This document shows positions 1-8,093 of a stretch of DNA of 34,243 bases, in pieces. The number at the start of each line of letters is the position of its first letter. The first letter of the stretch is position 1. This DNA comes from Nostocales cyanobacterium (GTDB lineage Bacteria; Cyanobacteriota; Cyanobacteriia; Cyanobacteriales; Nostocaceae): positions 1 to 34,243 of the forward strand of contig RDXV01000036.1 of the NCBI GenBank assembly GCA_004292695.1. The letters are read 5' to 3'. The translations under genes and the position numbers were made by a program. The notes below the pieces were generated by a model. It had not been told where the DNA came from. It did not search any database and saw only the letters and a program-made list of their open reading frames with translations.

Positions 1-202
1 TTCAAGGTTCGGTGTCCTTCCGAGTCCCGCTCTCTTGCGGCTCTCTCTCAGGCACTTAATTAATATAACGAACCTTCCTTGGAATGTCAACTACTTTTTC
101 AAAAAAAATTGAAAGAAATTTTTTAACGGCTGAAAGCTGCTCAGAATGGTAGGTTTAGGCAACAATGGTTTAGGAATTGTTGACTTATAGGAAGAGTGGA
201 TA
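1..202. other. Leader region upstream of glyQ, no gene recognised
   Basis: The first ~55 bases are pyrimidine-rich and more GC-rich than what follows. From about 57 the sequence is AT-rich, with a run of A at 105-112. On the minus strand a short frame stays open to the window edge, but it carries no start or motif I recognise. A purine-rich AGGAAGAG at 188-195, 7 bases before GTG 203, is a good ribosome binding site for glyQ. Confidence 0.4.
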
Positions 203-1087
203 GTGAATTTTCAGTCTGTTATAGCGGTTTTACATCAGTTCTGGGGTGAGCGCGGTTGTTTGATTGCTCAACCTTACGATATGGAAAAGGGCGCAGGAAC
301 GAAGAACCCACACACTTTTTTGAGGGCTTTGGGTCCTGAACCTTGGGCGGTGGCTTATGTTGAACCTTGCCGTCGTCCTACGGATGGGCGGTATGGGGAA
401 AATCCCAATCGCTTTCAACATTATTATCAGTACCAAGTTTTGATTAAGCCTTCACCAGATAACATTCAGGAGATATATCTTGATTCTTTAAGGGCTTTGG
501 GTATTCGTCCAGAAGATCATGATGTGCGGTTTGTGGAAGATAATTGGGAAGATGCGACGGTGGGGGCCTGGGGTACTGGCTGGGAAGTTTGGCTGGATGG
601 GATGGAAATTACGCAGTTTACTTATTTCCAACAGTGCGGGGGTATTGATTGCCGTCCGGTGTCTATTGAAATAACTTATGGGTTGGAACGCTTGGTGATG
701 TATCTCCAGCAGGTGGAGTCTATTACTAAGATTCAATGGACGGATGATATTACCTATGGTGATATTTTTCTTCAGGCTGAAATTGAGCAGTGTACTTATA
801 ATTTCGAGGTCTCAAGTCCTGAAATGTTGCTGAGTTTATTTAATATGTATGAACAGGAAGCATCACAGTTGACGGAAAGGGGACTGGTTGTACCTGGTTT
901 GGATTATGTCATGAAGTGTTCCCATACTTTTAATTTACTGGATGCTAGGGGTGTAATTTCGGTGACAGAACGAACTCGCTATATTGGGAGGATTCGGCAT
1001 TTAGCTAGGAAAGTGGCTCATTTATATGTTGAGCAAAGGGAAAAATTGGGTTTCCCGCTGTTAAAAAATTCACAAGCTGCTGTTTAG
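203..1087 (+). CDS. glyQ: Glycine--tRNA ligase alpha subunit
   Basis: Catalytic alpha subunit of the bacterial alpha2beta2 glycyl-tRNA synthetase. It activates glycine with ATP and charges tRNA-Gly in the cytoplasm, together with GlyS, which is not in this window. The 294 residues match the usual family length. The whole chain is the conserved GlyQ class II fold: N-terminal [17 protein letters not shown], the [18 protein letters not shown] and [10 protein letters not shown] blocks, and a central [19 protein letters not shown] segment. The C-terminus [20 protein letters not shown] is typical of cyanobacteria. The start is GTG at 203, preceded by AGGAAGAG at a 7-base spacing; MNFQSVI is the usual family N-terminus, so no other start is needed. 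It is probably transcribed alone: 147 bases containing a hairpin separate it from the next gene. Confidence 0.98.
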   Translation: MNFQSVIAVLHQFWGERGCLIAQPYDMEKGAGTKNPHTFLRALGPEPWAVAYVEPCRRPTDGRYGENPNRFQHYYQYQVLIKPSPDNIQEIYLDSLRALGIRPEDHDVRFVEDNWEDATVGAWGTGWEVWLDGMEITQFTYFQQCGGIDCRPVSIEITYGLERLVMYLQQVESITKIQWTDDITYGDIFLQAEIEQCTYNFEVSSPEMLLSLFNMYEQEASQLTERGLVVPGLDYVMKCSHTFNLLDARGVISVTERTRYIGRIRHLARKVAHLYVEQREKLGFPLLKNSQAAV

Positions 1088-1178
1088 TTTCTGTTTAAGA
1101 AGATGGAGAATGTCTAGATGTTTGTTACCAGGTAGAGCCTAGTAACGAGGTAGAATGTTCAAAGTGTGAATTTTTGTA

Positions 1179-1200
1179 ACTCCTCCAAAATAGGGGGAGT
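1179..1200 (+). terminator. Hairpin between glyQ and the DUF4079 gene
   Basis: ACTCCTCC (1179-1186) can pair with GGGGGAGT (1193-1200) across a 6-base loop, giving 8 pairs with one G-U. A weak T-containing run (CTTTGTT) follows. It could end the glyQ transcript or lie in the next gene's leader. The T tract is poor, so the terminator reading is tentative. Confidence 0.45.
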
Positions 1201-1234
1201 CTTTGTTAAATCCCAAAATAATGGTGTGTATCCA

Positions 1235-1720
1235 ATGGCTAATGTTAGTGAAGTTTTAGAACCTATTGCGGCTTGGTTTCGTTCTTTGGGTATTCCTGAA
1301 CCCATTACACATTGGGGACATCCGGTGATGATGGGGATTGTGATTTTTGTGGTGGGTACTTTTGTCGGTGTGTCTGGTTGGCGTGGTAAATTGCTACAAG
1401 ATACAGATAAGGATGCTGCGGTGAAAAGTAAGAGCGCCCATCGTCTGTTAGCACCTTGGTTATTTATTTTCCTTGCAGGTGGTTATACAGGTGGTGTGTT
1501 GTCTTTGGTGATGCAGCATCAGCCTTTGTTTGAAAGTCCACATTTTTGGACTGGTTCTGTGGTGCTGTTACTGTTGTTGCTGAATGGTGTGATTTCTTTG
1601 AGTGGGTTTTTTGGAGATAAAGCCAGTTTACGGGCAGTACACGCCTATTTAGGAAGTACAGCACTGTTGATTTTGGTTGTTCATGCTGTATTAGGTTTGA
1701 ATCTGGGTTTATCTTTGTAA
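1235..1720 (+). CDS. DUF4079 membrane protein
   Basis: A membrane protein of about 161 residues in the DUF4079 family, common in cyanobacteria and plastids and of unproven function. I recognise the N-terminal block ending GIPEPITHWGHPVMMGI. There are about four hydrophobic segments: MMGIVIFVVGTFVGVSG, LLAPWLFIFLAGGYTGGV, FWTGSVVLLLLLLNGVIS and LGSTALLILVVHAVLG. Histidines in the first, third and fourth membrane stretches (HWGHP, AHRLLAPW, VHAYL, VHAVLG) resemble a cytochrome-like four-helix arrangement, but that is inference. The frame is open from GTG 1166, but ATG 1235 gives the usual family start (MANVSEVLEPIAAW), so I chose it. The extra upstream codons would run through the 1179-1200 hairpin. 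A hairpin follows the gene. Confidence 0.85.
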   Translation: MANVSEVLEPIAAWFRSLGIPEPITHWGHPVMMGIVIFVVGTFVGVSGWRGKLLQDTDKDAAVKSKSAHRLLAPWLFIFLAGGYTGGVLSLVMQHQPLFESPHFWTGSVVLLLLLLNGVISLSGFFGDKASLRAVHAYLGSTALLILVVHAVLGLNLGLSL

Positions 1721-1748
1721 GATTCATATTTTCCATTTTTTAAGTTTT

Positions 1749-1776
1749 GTTGGGTTGCGCTGTTGCTTAACCCAAC
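1749..1776 (+). terminator. Hairpin after the DUF4079 gene, repeat-like
   Basis: GTTGGGTT (1749-1756) pairs perfectly with AACCCAAC (1769-1776) over a 12-base loop, and CTACATTTTTGTTT follows. The downstream T run fits a rho-independent terminator. The same GGTT(A/G)GGTT...AACCCAACCT motif recurs at 23468-23538, so it may also be a copy of a dispersed palindromic repeat. Confidence 0.6.
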
Positions 1777-1851
1777 CTACATTTTTGTTTATATGTGCGT
1801 GAATCTTAATTGATTAGCTCTTTTGATAATTGATTTGATAATTTACTTTTT

Positions 1852-4203
1852 ATGATGCCAAGTAGTAGTGCAATTATTTGTCTGGCTTATATTCTGGGAT
1901 TGTTGTTTACGGCTGTTCCTTGGGGTGGTGTTTGGGTTTTGGGACTGGGGATATTGGGGGCGGTTTTTTTTCGTAGGATTTCTATTGGATGGCGGGTTTC
2001 CAATAAACGAGAAAAGTCTATTACAAAAGCGAGGACAGGAAATAATCTTCCTTTAGCTACTCCTCATCCTAATGTATGGTTGATAGCGGGTTTAGTTGGT
2101 TTACTGGCAACTTTTTATTTTAATTTGCGAATACCACAACCTGGTGCAAAAGATATTAGTAATTTTGTTTCTAGTGAAAATAATAATAATCAAGAACAGT
2201 TAGTTATTGTGCGGGGAAAGGTGGCAAGTAATCCTCGTTTAACTCGTAGTCAAAGGGGACAATTTTGGCTGGAGGCGATGCAATTAGATGAGGTGAAAAA
2301 TGATCAAGGTCCGTCTGATGTGCCTCAAGGGGTAACGGGAAAGTTGTATGTGACTGTTCCTATACTGCAAGCTACTGGTTTATATCCTGAGCAAGAAATA
2401 GCGGTAACTGGTATGTTATATAAGCCTAAAGCAGCTTCTAATCCTGGTGCTTTTGATTTTCAAAAGTATCTGAAACAGGAGGGTACTTTTGCTGGTTTAG
2501 TTGGTAAACAAATTAATGTTATTGATGAAGAAAGAAAGTGGGGATGGTGGCAAGTTAGAGAACAAATTGTACAATCACACGTAAGATTTTTAGGTGTTCC
2601 TGAAGGGACTTTAGTTAGTGCGATGGTTTTGGGTGGTAAAGCTGTTGATTTACCTTATGATATTCGGGATTTATTTGTTAAGGTTGGTTTGGCTCATGCT
2701 TTAGCTGCTTCGGGTTTTCAAACTTCTTTAATTTTGGGGGTAATTTTACAGTTAACGAGAAAGACAAATAAGGGTGTTCAGTTTTTTTGTGGTAGTTTGG
2801 GTTTAATTGCTTTTTTATGTTTGGCTGGGTTTCAAGCATCAATTTTAAGATCGGTAATTATGGGTTTTGCGGCTTTAATTGGTTTGGCTTTAGAACGTAA
2901 AGTTCAACAATTAGGATCTTTATTATTAGCCGCTAATTTATTATTGTTATTTAATCCTGTTTGGATCTGGGATTTAGGTTTTCAATTAAGTTTTTTGGCT
3001 ACTTTGGGGTTAATTGTTACTGCTACTCCAATTACTAAACGTCTGGATTGGTTGCCGCCAATTTTTGCTTCTTTGATTGCTGTACCTTTGGCTGCTACTG
3101 TTTGGACTTTGCCTTTATTGTTGCATATTTTTAGTGTGGTTGCTGTTTATAGTGTGCCGTTAAATATTATTACTACTCCTTTCATTTCTGTAATTAGTAT
3201 TGGGGGTATGTTTAGTGGTTTAGTATCTCTAATTGTTCCAGATTTAGGTAGTTATTTATCTAGTTTTTTGTATTATCCAACTCATTTGTTAATTCAAATA
3301 GCTGAGTTTTTTGCTAATTTACCAGGTAGTTCGGTGGCTGTTGGTAGTATTTCGATTTGGCAAATGTTAATTATTTATGGTTTAATTATTGCTACTTGTT
3401 TGGTTCGTTGGTGGCAGAAACGATGGTGGTTTGCTATTTTTCTCACTATAATTTTAGTTGTTGTCCCTGTTTGGTATTCTACAAATAATTTATTAAGAAT
3501 TACGTTGTTGGCTACTGATAATGAGCCGATTTTGGTAATTCAAGATCGGGGGAAGGTAACTTTAATTAATAGTGGTAGTGAGGGTACGGGAAGATTTACA
3601 ATTTTGCCTTTTTTAAAACAGCAGGGTGTTAATCAAATTGATTTGGCGATTTCTAGTGATTTTTTTGCTAATGAAAATGATGCTTGGTTGGAGGTAGTTA
3701 ATGATTTACCAATTAAAAGTTTTTATGCTTATTCTGCTCAATTAGAAAAGAATTTAGAAATTCAAGCTATTCAAAATAAAATAGGAGAATATAAGGGTAT
3801 TTATCAACCTTTGGGTTTGGGTCAAGTTGTGAATATGAGTGCAGGTATTGTACAATTTGTGAATGATGCTTTACCAATTTTTAAGTTGCAAATTTTTGGT
3901 CAAAATTGGTTGTTGATAGGTAATGTTAAATCTCAGCAGGTTGAACAATTAATGAAAAATGGTAGTTTATCTTCTCCCCAGGTGCTTTGGTGTCTACCTG
4001 AGTCTTTACAGGATTTGGTGAAGGTGTTGAAACCATCTGTGGCGATCGCAACTACTAATAATTTGGATAATAAGACTATATCTGCAATGAGTCAGGAAAC
4101 TAAACTGTTCTTTACTGGTAAGGATGGGGCGATCCAATGGACTCCAAATGATGGTTTTCAGGCTTTTATTCAAGTTACAGAAAATAAATCTTCTAATTTG
4201 TAG
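1852..4203 (+). CDS. comEC: ComEC/Rec2 family DNA-uptake channel protein
   Basis: Predicted inner-membrane channel that moves single-stranded DNA into the cell during natural transformation. Length is 783 residues. Order: two N-terminal membrane segments; a soluble OB-like DUF4131 region (about 95-215, with VIVRGKVASNPRLT and LYVTVPILQATGLYPEQEIAVTG); then the competence domain with many membrane helices (about 240-550). That domain carries the family block VSAMVLGGKAVDLP...LFVKVGLAHALAASG. From about 555 a metallo-beta-lactamase-like domain follows, but its HxHxDH metal motif is absent: the matching strand reads DLAISSDFFANENDAW (about 597-612). That domain is therefore probably not a nuclease. 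Start is ATG 1852, or ATG 1855 just after it. It is bounded by a hairpin upstream and a tRNA gene downstream, so it is likely a single-gene unit. Confidence 0.92.
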   Translation: MMPSSSAIICLAYILGLLFTAVPWGGVWVLGLGILGAVFFRRISIGWRVSNKREKSITKARTGNNLPLATPHPNVWLIAGLVGLLATFYFNLRIPQPGAKDISNFVSSENNNNQEQLVIVRGKVASNPRLTRSQRGQFWLEAMQLDEVKNDQGPSDVPQGVTGKLYVTVPILQATGLYPEQEIAVTGMLYKPKAASNPGAFDFQKYLKQEGTFAGLVGKQINVIDEERKWGWWQVREQIVQSHVRFLGVPEGTLVSAMVLGGKAVDLPYDIRDLFVKVGLAHALAASGFQTSLILGVILQLTRKTNKGVQFFCGSLGLIAFLCLAGFQASILRSVIMGFAALIGLALERKVQQLGSLLLAANLLLLFNPVWIWDLGFQLSFLATLGLIVTATPITKRLDWLPPIFASLIAVPLAATVWTLPLLLHIFSVVAVYSVPLNIITTPFISVISIGGMFSGLVSLIVPDLGSYLSSFLYYPTHLLIQIAEFFANLPGSSVAVGSISIWQMLIIYGLIIATCLVRWWQKRWWFAIFLTIILVVVPVWYSTNNLLRITLLATDNEPILVIQDRGKVTLINSGSEGTGRFTILPFLKQQGVNQIDLAISSDFFANENDAWLEVVNDLPIKSFYAYSAQLEKNLEIQAIQNKIGEYKGIYQPLGLGQVVNMSAGIVQFVNDALPIFKLQIFGQNWLLIGNVKSQQVEQLMKNGSLSSPQVLWCLPESLQDLVKVLKPSVAIATTNNLDNKTISAMSQETKLFFTGKDGAIQWTPNDGFQAFIQVTENKSSNL

Positions 4204-4287
4204 TCATTGATAAAATATCATGTTATAATATCATAAGGGTTATTGTGGAAATATCCCTGTTTGATGAATTTTAATTTTAATAGTTTT

Positions 4288-4372
4288 GGAGAGGTGTCCG
4301 AGTGGTTGATGGTGACGCACTCGAAATGCGTTTTGGGGAAACCCAACGGGGGTTCGAATCCCCCCCTCTCCG
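4288..4372 (+). tRNA. tRNA-Ser (anticodon CGA)
   Basis: An 85-base cloverleaf with a perfect 7-pair acceptor stem, GGAGAGG (4288-4294) with CCTCTCC (4365-4371), and discriminator G 4372 as expected for serine. The anticodon stem is ACGCA/TGCGT with loop CTCGAAA, giving anticodon CGA at 4322-4324, which reads UCG codons. A long variable arm (TTTGGGGAAACCCAACG) is the class II hallmark of tRNA-Ser. The T loop is GGTTCGAATCC. The 3' CCA is not encoded. Confidence 0.97.
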
Positions 4373-4396
4373 TTGGTTTTTAGTAAGTTTTTGTTT

Positions 4397-4417
4397 CACG
4401 CAGAGACGCAGAGGCGC
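4397..4417. repeat. Dispersed CGCAGAGACGCAGAG repeat
   Basis: CACGCAGAGACGCAGAGGCGC between tRNA-Ser and the next gene. The 14-base core GCAGAGACGCAGAG recurs at 31185-31208, and complementary versions rich in CTCTGCG occur at 22457-22535. It appears to be a dispersed intergenic repeat of unknown function. Confidence 0.6.
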
Positions 4418-4429
4418 AAAAATAAGATT

Positions 4430-5353
4430 TTAAGAAGTAATATTTAAACAAGTCTCTATTGTGCAAGATACGGATTTTGAGAGTGTTGGTAGGTCATAAC
4501 CGCCTTCTAAACCAAATAGGATTTTTGGGGTGATGCTTAAACAGTATTGAGTGAATAAGCTGAAGTTTTCTGGTTGTAATTCCATATAAGCTAGGGGGTC
4601 TTCTGATAGAGCGTCATATCCTGCGCTAACGATGAGTATGTCTGGTTGAAAGTTGCTTAAAAAGGGGATGATCTTTTTTTGCCATATTGGGTTATAGGTG
4701 TTAATATCGCTGCCTGGAGGTAGGGGTATGTTTAAAACATTGTTGTGACAACCCTGATCTGATGCTTTTCCTGTACCGGGGTAGGCGGGAAATTGATGTA
4801 AGGAACAATAGATTATTTGCGGGTTATTTTCTACAATGGATTGTGAACCGTTACCATGATGCACGTCCCAGTCTAAGATGGCTACTCGGTTTATTCCTGG
4901 TTGGGTGAGGGCGTATTCGGCGGTAATTGCAGCGTTAGAAAACAGACAAAAGCCCATTCCTGTCTCTCTTTCTGCATGATGTCCTGGTGGCCTTGCTAAA
5001 ACAAAGGCGGGGTTATTTCTGGTTAATACTTGGTTGACTCCATCTAACCAGGCGCTTACTGCTAATAGTGCTACGTCATAACTGCGGGGAGAAATGGGGG
5101 TGTCTCCGTCTAAGTAACCGCCTCCGTTTTCAGCTATAGTTTTTACACGTTGGATATGTGCGGTGGTGTGAACTTTTTGTATCCACTGTATGATGTCTTG
5201 GGTGACTGGGGTGGGTGTTAACCAGGTGATTTTTTCGGCAAATGTGGCATTTTTTAAGGCTTCGACTATTGCTGTTAACCGTTCTGGTTTTTCGGGATGA
5301 TAGCTGCCGGTTTTGTGTTCTAGAAATTCTTCTGAGTATATGACTGGTAGCAT
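4430..5353 (-). CDS. Histone deacetylase family (class II HDAC-like) hydrolase
   Basis: Arginase/deacetylase-fold, zinc-dependent amidohydrolase, about 307 residues. Bacterial members remove acetyl groups from acetylpolyamines, acetylated proteins or other amides; the substrate here is unknown. Visible motifs in order: SGSYHP-type N-terminus (TGSYHPEKPERL), ARPPGHHAERETGMGFCLFSN with the catalytic His pair, DWDVHHGNGSQ with the Asp and His zinc ligands, IYCSLHQFPAYPGTG, and LIVSAGYDALSEDPLAYMEL with the third zinc ligand. GLEGGYDLP near the end holds the catalytic-site glycines and Tyr. The frame is open to ATG 5407, but homologues I know begin near LPVIYSEEFLEHKTG, so ATG 5353 is preferred. 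Neither start has a clear ribosome binding site. The upstream neighbour is a MITE-like element, so its promoter lies within about 60 bases. Confidence 0.92.
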   Translation of the reverse strand: MLPVIYSEEFLEHKTGSYHPEKPERLTAIVEALKNATFAEKITWLTPTPVTQDIIQWIQKVHTTAHIQRVKTIAENGGGYLDGDTPISPRSYDVALLAVSAWLDGVNQVLTRNNPAFVLARPPGHHAERETGMGFCLFSNAAITAEYALTQPGINRVAILDWDVHHGNGSQSIVENNPQIIYCSLHQFPAYPGTGKASDQGCHNNVLNIPLPPGSDINTYNPIWQKKIIPFLSNFQPDILIVSAGYDALSEDPLAYMELQPENFSLFTQYCLSITPKILFGLEGGYDLPTLSKSVSCTIETCLNITS

Positions 5354-5470
5354 GAGGTGGTTTGGGTTGGTTTGTGGGTGATTGATTATAGTATAAGTTT
5401 TGGTCATAGAGAGATCGCACTGTCACTTGTTCTGGTGCTTGATTTAAAAACTTTCTGAACTGTTGTAGTT

Positions 5471-5571
5471 AAGCTGCTGTGCATTTAATTTGTATAAGTC
5501 TGGCGGGCAAGATGCCCACCCCACAAGATTTAACCATTTTAGGATTATACAATTTAGGTGCGTAACAGCTT
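5471..5571. mobile_element. MITE-like element with 27-bp inverted ends
   Basis: The left arm 5471-5497 and the reverse complement of the right arm 5545-5571 match at 21 of 27 positions; both begin AAGCTG and end TTGTATAA. The centre holds GGGCAAGATGCCC, itself a hairpin, inside the motif GGCGGGCAAGATGCCCACCC, which I recall as a common dispersed sequence in Nostocales. It has no coding capacity. Clear target-site duplications are not visible. It probably depended on a transposase elsewhere. Confidence 0.6.
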
Positions 5572-5613
5572 ATTGCGCGTACCTCAGTTATTTTACTTAT
5601 TATTAATTTTCTG

Positions 5614-5638
5614 TTAAAGTAAAAACAAACTACTTTAA
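5614..5638. promoter_or_regulatory. Inverted repeat TTAAAGTA-N9-TACTTTAA
   Basis: Two perfect 8-base half-sites, 5614-5621 and 5631-5638, separated by 9 bases. They lie about 110 bases before the MgtC-like remnant. The same half-site occurs in opposite order inside the larger inverted repeat before the rhodanese gene (9386-9425). It is a candidate operator or transcript hairpin; the function is inferred only from symmetry. The rest of the 5408-5746 gap holds only the MITE-like element and an unassigned leader. Confidence 0.35.
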
Positions 5639-5746
5639 ACCTATCAACTTACTGGGGTTAGATTTGCTGTGATGATGAATGGGTAATCTTTCCTTCTGCG
5701 GGTAATAGGTGAAAAACTCCCTTCCATCTTTCAGAGGAATCAATCC

Positions 5747-5890
5747 ATGAGTGTAATGTTTTTGGCTGCCGATGATTGGATACATATAGGTTTTAGACTA
5801 ATACTGGCACTTTTAGTCGTTGTTTATTACCGATGCGTCCTCAATTTCATACTGATAGAAACAATACCAAGCCATGAAAATCTTGATTAA
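5747..5890 (+). pseudogene. Truncated MgtC/SapB-like N-terminus
   Basis: A 47-codon reading frame starting ATG 5747 begins LAADDWIHIGFRLILALLV after its first four residues. This resembles the first helix of cyanobacterial MgtC/SapB-family membrane proteins as I recall them. After that the family's glycine-rich second segment is missing, and the frame runs through unrelated residues to a stop at 5888-5890, 17 bases inside the histidine kinase gene. AGAGGA at 5731-5736 is a plausible ribosome binding site. I read it as the leftover 5' end of an MgtC gene, cut by a deletion that brought the kinase next to it. It could instead be a short translated leader for the kinase, which has no binding site of its own. 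Confidence 0.45.
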
Positions 5891-8003
5891 AATTGGTGTT
5901 TTAGCACATCGAGATATCCAGAATACTCTACAAACTTGGCAAAAAACCGCAGATTATCTTACCTCTGAACTACCTGAATATCACTTCATTATTGTTCCTC
6001 TAAATTTTAATGATATTGGGGCTGCAATGAAAGAGAATGCAGTGGAATTTGTGATTACGAGTCCGGGTATATATGTGGAATTTGAAGCCCTCTATGGAGT
6101 CAATAGGCTGGCAACTTTAAAGCACCTGCGAATGGGACGAGCTTACACCATGTTTGGTGGAGTAATTTTTTGTAATGCTAATTGTGAGAATATTCAGAGT
6201 CTTACAGATTTACGAGGTAAAAGGTTTGTAGCTGTGGCTGAGAATTCCCTTGGTGGATGGCGTTCAGCATGGCGAGAAATTGTAGAAGCGGGGATCAATC
6301 CTGATCGGGATTTTCAAAGTCTGCATTTCACCAATAGTCATGATGCGGTAATATATGCTATTGAACAAGGTAAGGCAGATGCGGGAACTATTTCTACAAA
6401 TGTATTAGAACAGATGGCTTTAGAGGGAAAAGTTGATTTGAAAAACTTCAAAATTATCAATCAGCAGACGCAGTATGGAGAAAAATTTCCCTTTGCTTTA
6501 AGTACGCGATTATACCCAGAATGGACGTTTGCAGTCACTCAAAAAACTTCAAGTGAATTGGGAGAACAAGTGGCGATCGCCTTACTAAAATTACCAAAAG
6601 ATCATCCCGCAGCAAAAGCCGCAGAATCGGAAGGTTGGACAATTCCCCTCAATTATCAATCAATTCATGAATGCTTTCAAGTTCTGCAAGTTCATCCTTA
6701 TAAAGATTTTGGTAAAACAACTTCCAGCTTTGAACTAGCAGTTAAAGGATCAAATGATGGACTATGGGATTGGAATTTGGAAACAAATGAAGTCTTCTTT
6801 TCTAACCGCTGGAAAGAAATGTTAGGGTACACTGAATCTGAGATTCCGAATCATTTTCAAGAATGGAAACAGCGGTTACATCCAGATGATAGCGATCGCG
6901 TTTTAACAACTTTTCGGCAATACTTTGAAGGACAACTTTCCACTTACGAACAAGAATATCGCTTACAACATCGCAATGGTAACTATCTCTGGGTTCTTTG
7001 CCGAGGAATACTATTGCGAGATGTTTGGAACAAACCATACCGCATGGCAGGTTCTCACACAGATATTACCCGACGCAAACAAGCTGAGGAAGAATTACGA
7101 CAATCTGAATTACAACTAAAAACCCAAACTCAGCATTTGCAACAGGCATTGAAAGAATTGCAACAAACACAAATGCAATTGATTCACAGTGAAAAAATGT
7201 CCAGTTTAGGACAATTAGTAGCGGGAATTGCTCATGAAATCAATAATCCAGTAAATTTTATTTATGGCAACCTTAACTATTTAGAAGAATATGTACAAGG
7301 CTTATTAAATATAGTTCAAACTTTCCAACAATGCTATCCTCAACCTATAAATACAGTTCAAGTAGCAATAGAAAAATTTGAACTGGGATTTGTGAGTAAC
7401 GACCTGCCACAACTACTTAATTCTCTGCGAGTAGGCAGTGAACGAATTAGAAATATTGTGCGTTCTCTGCGAAATTTCTCGCGTTTAGATGAAGCTGAAA
7501 TTAAACCAGTTGATATTCATGAAGGCATTGAAAATACACTGTTAATCTTGCAGCATCGGTTAAAGTCAAATTCTCATAAAGCTACAATTGTTATTAATAA
7601 AGAATATGGTAATTTACCAGCATTAGAGTGTTCTCCAGGACAACTAAACCAGGTATTTATGAATATTTTGAGTAATGCCATAGATGCTTTAGAAGAGACT
7701 ATTACTCATCAGCCAAATAATTTTATTCCTACCATTACTATTCGGACTAATGTGATAGATAATCGTTGGGTTTTGATTTATATTGCAGATAATGGATTAG
7801 GTATGGGAGAAGATACGAAGCTACGAGTATTTGATCCCTTCTTTACAACCAAACCAGTGGGACAAGGAACAGGATTAGGATTATCAATTAGCTATCAAAT
7901 TGTGGTAGAACGACACAGTGGTAAACTTGATTTATTCTCAGAACCTGGAAAGGGAACAGAATTTCAGATTAAGCTTCCCCTGTCTCGATATTTGACAATT
8001 TAA
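5874..8003 (+). CDS. PhnD-like/PAS sensor histidine kinase, apparently soluble
   Basis: Two-component sensor kinase of 709 residues. Residues 1-265 form a PhnD-like periplasmic-binding fold (IGVLAHRD at the start, LTDLRGKRFVAVAENSLGGW, GKADAGTIST), which in relatives binds phosphate- or phosphonate-type ligands. About 285-400 is a PAS fold (SNDGLWDWNLETNEVFFS, RLHPDD, GSHTDITRRK), followed by a Gln/Glu-rich coiled coil (405-435). The HisKA helix has the phospho-acceptor at His454 (GIAHEINNP). The ATPase domain has the N box NQVFMNILSNAID, the G1 box ADNGLGMG, FDPFFTTKPVGQG and GTGLGLSIS. No response regulator adjoins it. Relatives as I recall have a signal peptide and a membrane helix around the binding domain; both are absent here, so the sensor would be cytoplasmic. 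The start at 5874 is fixed by an in-frame stop 16 bases upstream and lacks a binding site, so translation may be coupled to the preceding short frame. Confidence 0.9.
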   Translation: MKILIKIGVLAHRDIQNTLQTWQKTADYLTSELPEYHFIIVPLNFNDIGAAMKENAVEFVITSPGIYVEFEALYGVNRLATLKHLRMGRAYTMFGGVIFCNANCENIQSLTDLRGKRFVAVAENSLGGWRSAWREIVEAGINPDRDFQSLHFTNSHDAVIYAIEQGKADAGTISTNVLEQMALEGKVDLKNFKIINQQTQYGEKFPFALSTRLYPEWTFAVTQKTSSELGEQVAIALLKLPKDHPAAKAAESEGWTIPLNYQSIHECFQVLQVHPYKDFGKTTSSFELAVKGSNDGLWDWNLETNEVFFSNRWKEMLGYTESEIPNHFQEWKQRLHPDDSDRVLTTFRQYFEGQLSTYEQEYRLQHRNGNYLWVLCRGILLRDVWNKPYRMAGSHTDITRRKQAEEELRQSELQLKTQTQHLQQALKELQQTQMQLIHSEKMSSLGQLVAGIAHEINNPVNFIYGNLNYLEEYVQGLLNIVQTFQQCYPQPINTVQVAIEKFELGFVSNDLPQLLNSLRVGSERIRNIVRSLRNFSRLDEAEIKPVDIHEGIENTLLILQHRLKSNSHKATIVINKEYGNLPALECSPGQLNQVFMNILSNAIDALEETITHQPNNFIPTITIRTNVIDNRWVLIYIADNGLGMGEDTKLRVFDPFFTTKPVGQGTGLGLSISYQIVVERHSGKLDLFSEPGKGTEFQIKLPLSRYLTI

Positions 8004-8093
8004 ATACGGCAAATGCTGGTGAATTGGTAAATAGCGATATCAGTGCAACTAATCGAATTAGTAGCAATATTAAAAACCGCATTTTACATTGTA

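Noticed and set aside
1166-1234. Upstream extension of the DUF4079 gene from GTG 1166.
   Set aside because: It would translate through the hairpin at 1179-1200, and the family N-terminus begins at ATG 1235.
5640-5746. Possible metal riboswitch before the MgtC-like remnant.
   Set aside because: I compared it with the M-box and yybP-ykoY patterns I know and found neither set of conserved bases.
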